Below, one piece after another: positions 11,873-13,666 of a stretch of DNA of 13,666 nt. The translations under genes and the position numbers were made by a program. Below the pieces are notes generated by a model. That model did no database searches and had not been told where the DNA came from. It saw nothing but the letters and a program-made list of their open reading frames with translations. Position 1 is the stretch's first letter; each line of letters starts with the position of its first letter. This stretch comes from VFHP01 sp964443385 (lineage in GTDB: Bacteria > Chloroflexota > Dehalococcoidia > Lucifugimonadales > UBA2985): NCBI GenBank assembly GCA_964443385.1, contig CAYUCO010000123.1, positions 1 to 13,666 of the forward strand, read 5' to 3'.

Positions 11873-13666
11873 ATGAGAACACCTCTATCTTGGCTTAAAC
11901 AATACGTTGATATAGACGTTGATCCACAATCTATCGCTCACGAACTCACAATGGCAGGTACAGAAGTAGGGGCCATTGAACAAATGGGAGGATGGGGCGA
12001 GGTTTTCGTGGGTGAAGTAAAAGAAATAAACATCCATCCAAATGCTGATAGATTACGCCTAGTATCTGTGAATATCGGAAGCGATATATTAACTGTGGTA
12101 TGTGGAGCACCGAATGTAGCAGAAGGTCAAAAAATCGCATTCGCGAAAGTTGGAGCCGTTTTGAATAACCCTCATAGCGGTGGCCAAGAAACTCTCAAAA
12201 CTGCCAAGATACGAGGAGTAGAGTCCAGCGGCATGGTTTGCTCTGAAGAGGAGCTGGGTTTAGGAAATGATTCCTCTGGCATCTTAGTTTTACCAAATGA
12301 TGCTCCAATAGGAACTCCTTTAGAGAATTACCTGGGAGATACGGTATTTGATTTGGAGCTAACCCCCAATAGACCTGACTGTATGTCAGTAATAGGAGTA
12401 GCAAGAGAAATTGCGGCTATAACCGGTAAGACAATAAAGGATCCAGATACCAATTACACAACTGAAAACGATCCAATAGAGGCTCACTTAGAAGTAAATA
12501 TAGAGGACCCCTCATTATGCAGTAGATATACAGCCAGCCTCATACGAGACGTCGTTGTAGGCCCATCCCCAACATGGATCACTGAAAGATTAATTAAAGC
12601 AGGGCAAAGACCAATAAATAACGTGGTAGATATAACCAACTATGTCATGCTGGAGTATGGTCAGCCTCTACACGCATTTGATTTTAGAACTATTAATAGC
12701 GGCAAGATAATTATAAGACAAGCCGCCGAACAGGAAACCTTTACTACACTTGATGGAACAGAAAGAAAACTTACCCCACCCATGTTAGTTATTGCAGATT
12801 CCGATAGAGCAGTTGCTCTGGCAGGCATTATGGGCGGATTAAACACAGAAATGACCAACGAAACGACTACAGTGCTTCTCGAATCAGCCACTTTCAATGC
12901 TGTAAACACTAGGAAAACTTCTCAGTCATTGAGAATACGAAGTGAGTCATCATCTCGATTCGAAAAAGGATTGCAACCTGAATTAGCATTGATAGCACTC
13001 AAAAGAGCGACTTACCTTATCCAAAAAATAGCCGGAGGAAAAGTCTGCAGCAACATAATCGATGAATATCCTGTAAATGAAGAAGATGCCCCGATTAGTC
13101 TAACGCTGCCCAGAATCAAACAAGTTTTAGGACTTAACATAAAAATAGGGGAAGTATGTTCTATCCTCGAGTCGCTCGGCTTCTCGATTAACAAATCTTC
13201 TAACAATGAGTTGATGGTTAAATCCCCATATTGGAGAAGTGATATAGACCAGACCGATGATCTCATTGAGGAAATTGCGCGTATGGTTGGATACGATAAC
13301 TTACCTATATCTTCCATATCAACGCCTATACCCAGTCAAACACCTGAATACAATCGTAACATGCGAGAAAAAATTAGGGACCTGATGGTTTCAAGTGGCA
13401 TGCAGGAAGTGATTTCTTATTCACTGGTTAGCCTAAAGGATCTAGAAAAGTCTACCCCATCTACCGAATCTTTAAACCCCATCCGCATAGCAAACCCCAT
13501 GAGCGAATACCAAGAATATCTGAGGACAAACATGCTCAGCAGTATCCTAAATACACTTTCATACAATCTCAACCAAATAAGAAAAGGTATGAAGATCTTT
13601 GAAATTGGCCGCACTTACTTACAAAGAAAAGGCCAACTACCTACAGAGCGTGAAGTTTTGGTGGGA
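11873..13666 (+). CDS. pheT: Phenylalanine-tRNA ligase beta subunit, 5' part (runs off right edge)
   Basis: Beta chain of phenylalanyl-tRNA synthetase; 598 codons are present of about 800. It starts with MRTPLSWLKQYVD, typical of PheT. The tRNA-binding OB domain covers about 40-150 (GEVKEINIHPNADRLRLVSV, then VVCGAPNVAEGQKIAFAKVG). LTPNRPDCMS and IGVAREIAAITG follow. The B3/B4 editing region contains NVVDITNYVMLEYGQPLHAFD, GIMGG and SSSRFEKG. The B5 domain includes LPRIKQVLGL and YWRSDIDQTDDLIEEIARMVGYD, leading into the inactive class II-like core. AAGGA lies about 7 nt upstream of the ATG, 36 nt after pheS, so the two form an operon. Confidence 0.97.
   Translation, partial: MRTPLSWLKQYVDIDVDPQSIAHELTMAGTEVGAIEQMGGWGEVFVGEVKEINIHPNADRLRLVSVNIGSDILTVVCGAPNVAEGQKIAFAKVGAVLNNPHSGGQETLKTAKIRGVESSGMVCSEEELGLGNDSSGILVLPNDAPIGTPLENYLGDTVFDLELTPNRPDCMSVIGVAREIAAITGKTIKDPDTNYTTENDPIEAHLEVNIEDPSLCSRYTASLIRDVVVGPSPTWITERLIKAGQRPINNVVDITNYVMLEYGQPLHAFDFRTINSGKIIIRQAAEQETFTTLDGTERKLTPPMLVIADSDRAVALAGIMGGLNTEMTNETTTVLLESATFNAVNTRKTSQSLRIRSESSSRFEKGLQPELALIALKRATYLIQKIAGGKVCSNIIDEYPVNEEDAPISLTLPRIKQVLGLNIKIGEVCSILESLGFSINKSSNNELMVKSPYWRSDIDQTDDLIEEIARMVGYDNLPISSISTPIPSQTPEYNRNMREKIRDLMVSSGMQEVISYSLVSLKDLEKSTPSTESLNPIRIANPMSEYQEYLRTNMLSSILNTLSYNLNQIRKGMKIFEIGRTYLQRKGQLPTEREVLVG

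Overview
The window looks like a low-GC bacterial chromosome segment, most probably Chloroflexota (a marine Dehalococcoidia/SAR202-like lineage). This is an inference from gene content: a split two-subunit glycine decarboxylase (gcvPA/gcvPB), stand-alone desulforedoxins, an ECF-type S component paired with a transcobalamin-like (DUF4430) lipoprotein, and AT-rich intergenic DNA with bacterial sigma-70-type promoters. No sequence search was possible, so the taxonomy is tentative. No mobile elements, tRNA or rRNA genes, or CRISPR arrays are visible.

Layout. (1) 1-539, minus: 5' part of lipA (lipoyl synthase), running off the left edge. (2) 595-976, plus: a strong divergent promoter followed by two tandem desulforedoxin-type mini-proteins (38 and 47 aa). 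(3) 1021-1057: perfect hairpin, then a 257-aa unrecognised protein with an Asp9 tail, then an MFS transporter (1923-3233). (4) 3230-4750, minus: a GT20 trehalose-6-phosphate synthase-type enzyme, convergent with the MFS gene and sharing a TTAA with overlapping stops. Its upstream region has two good promoters, one built into a perfect dyad. (5) 4933-9220, minus: a compact glycine cleavage operon gcvT-gcvH-gcvPA-gcvPB with 3-6 nt gaps. (6) 9269-10378, minus, directly upstream of gcvT: a DUF4430 lipoprotein and an ECF S-component-like membrane protein. They lie in the same reading frame and are separated only by a UAG. (7) 10417-10621, minus: a cobalamin riboswitch with a Rho-independent terminator and its own promoter. 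(8) 10728 onward, plus: a divergent promoter, pheS, and pheT running off the right edge.

How the parts fit. LipA makes the lipoyl group carried by GcvH, so lipA and the gcv operon are functionally linked although separate. The riboswitch, S component and DUF4430 lipoprotein read as a vitamin B12 (corrinoid) uptake module. The lipoprotein would catch the ligand outside and the S component would carry it, using an ECF energising module encoded elsewhere. Only 48 nt without an evident terminator or promoter separate this module from gcvT. The glycine cleavage operon may therefore be transcribed from the B12-controlled promoter, which would couple one-carbon supply to corrinoid status. The most interesting items are this module, the in-frame UAG junction inside it, the overlap of the riboswitch's conserved 3' strand with the terminator, and the tandem desulforedoxin pair.
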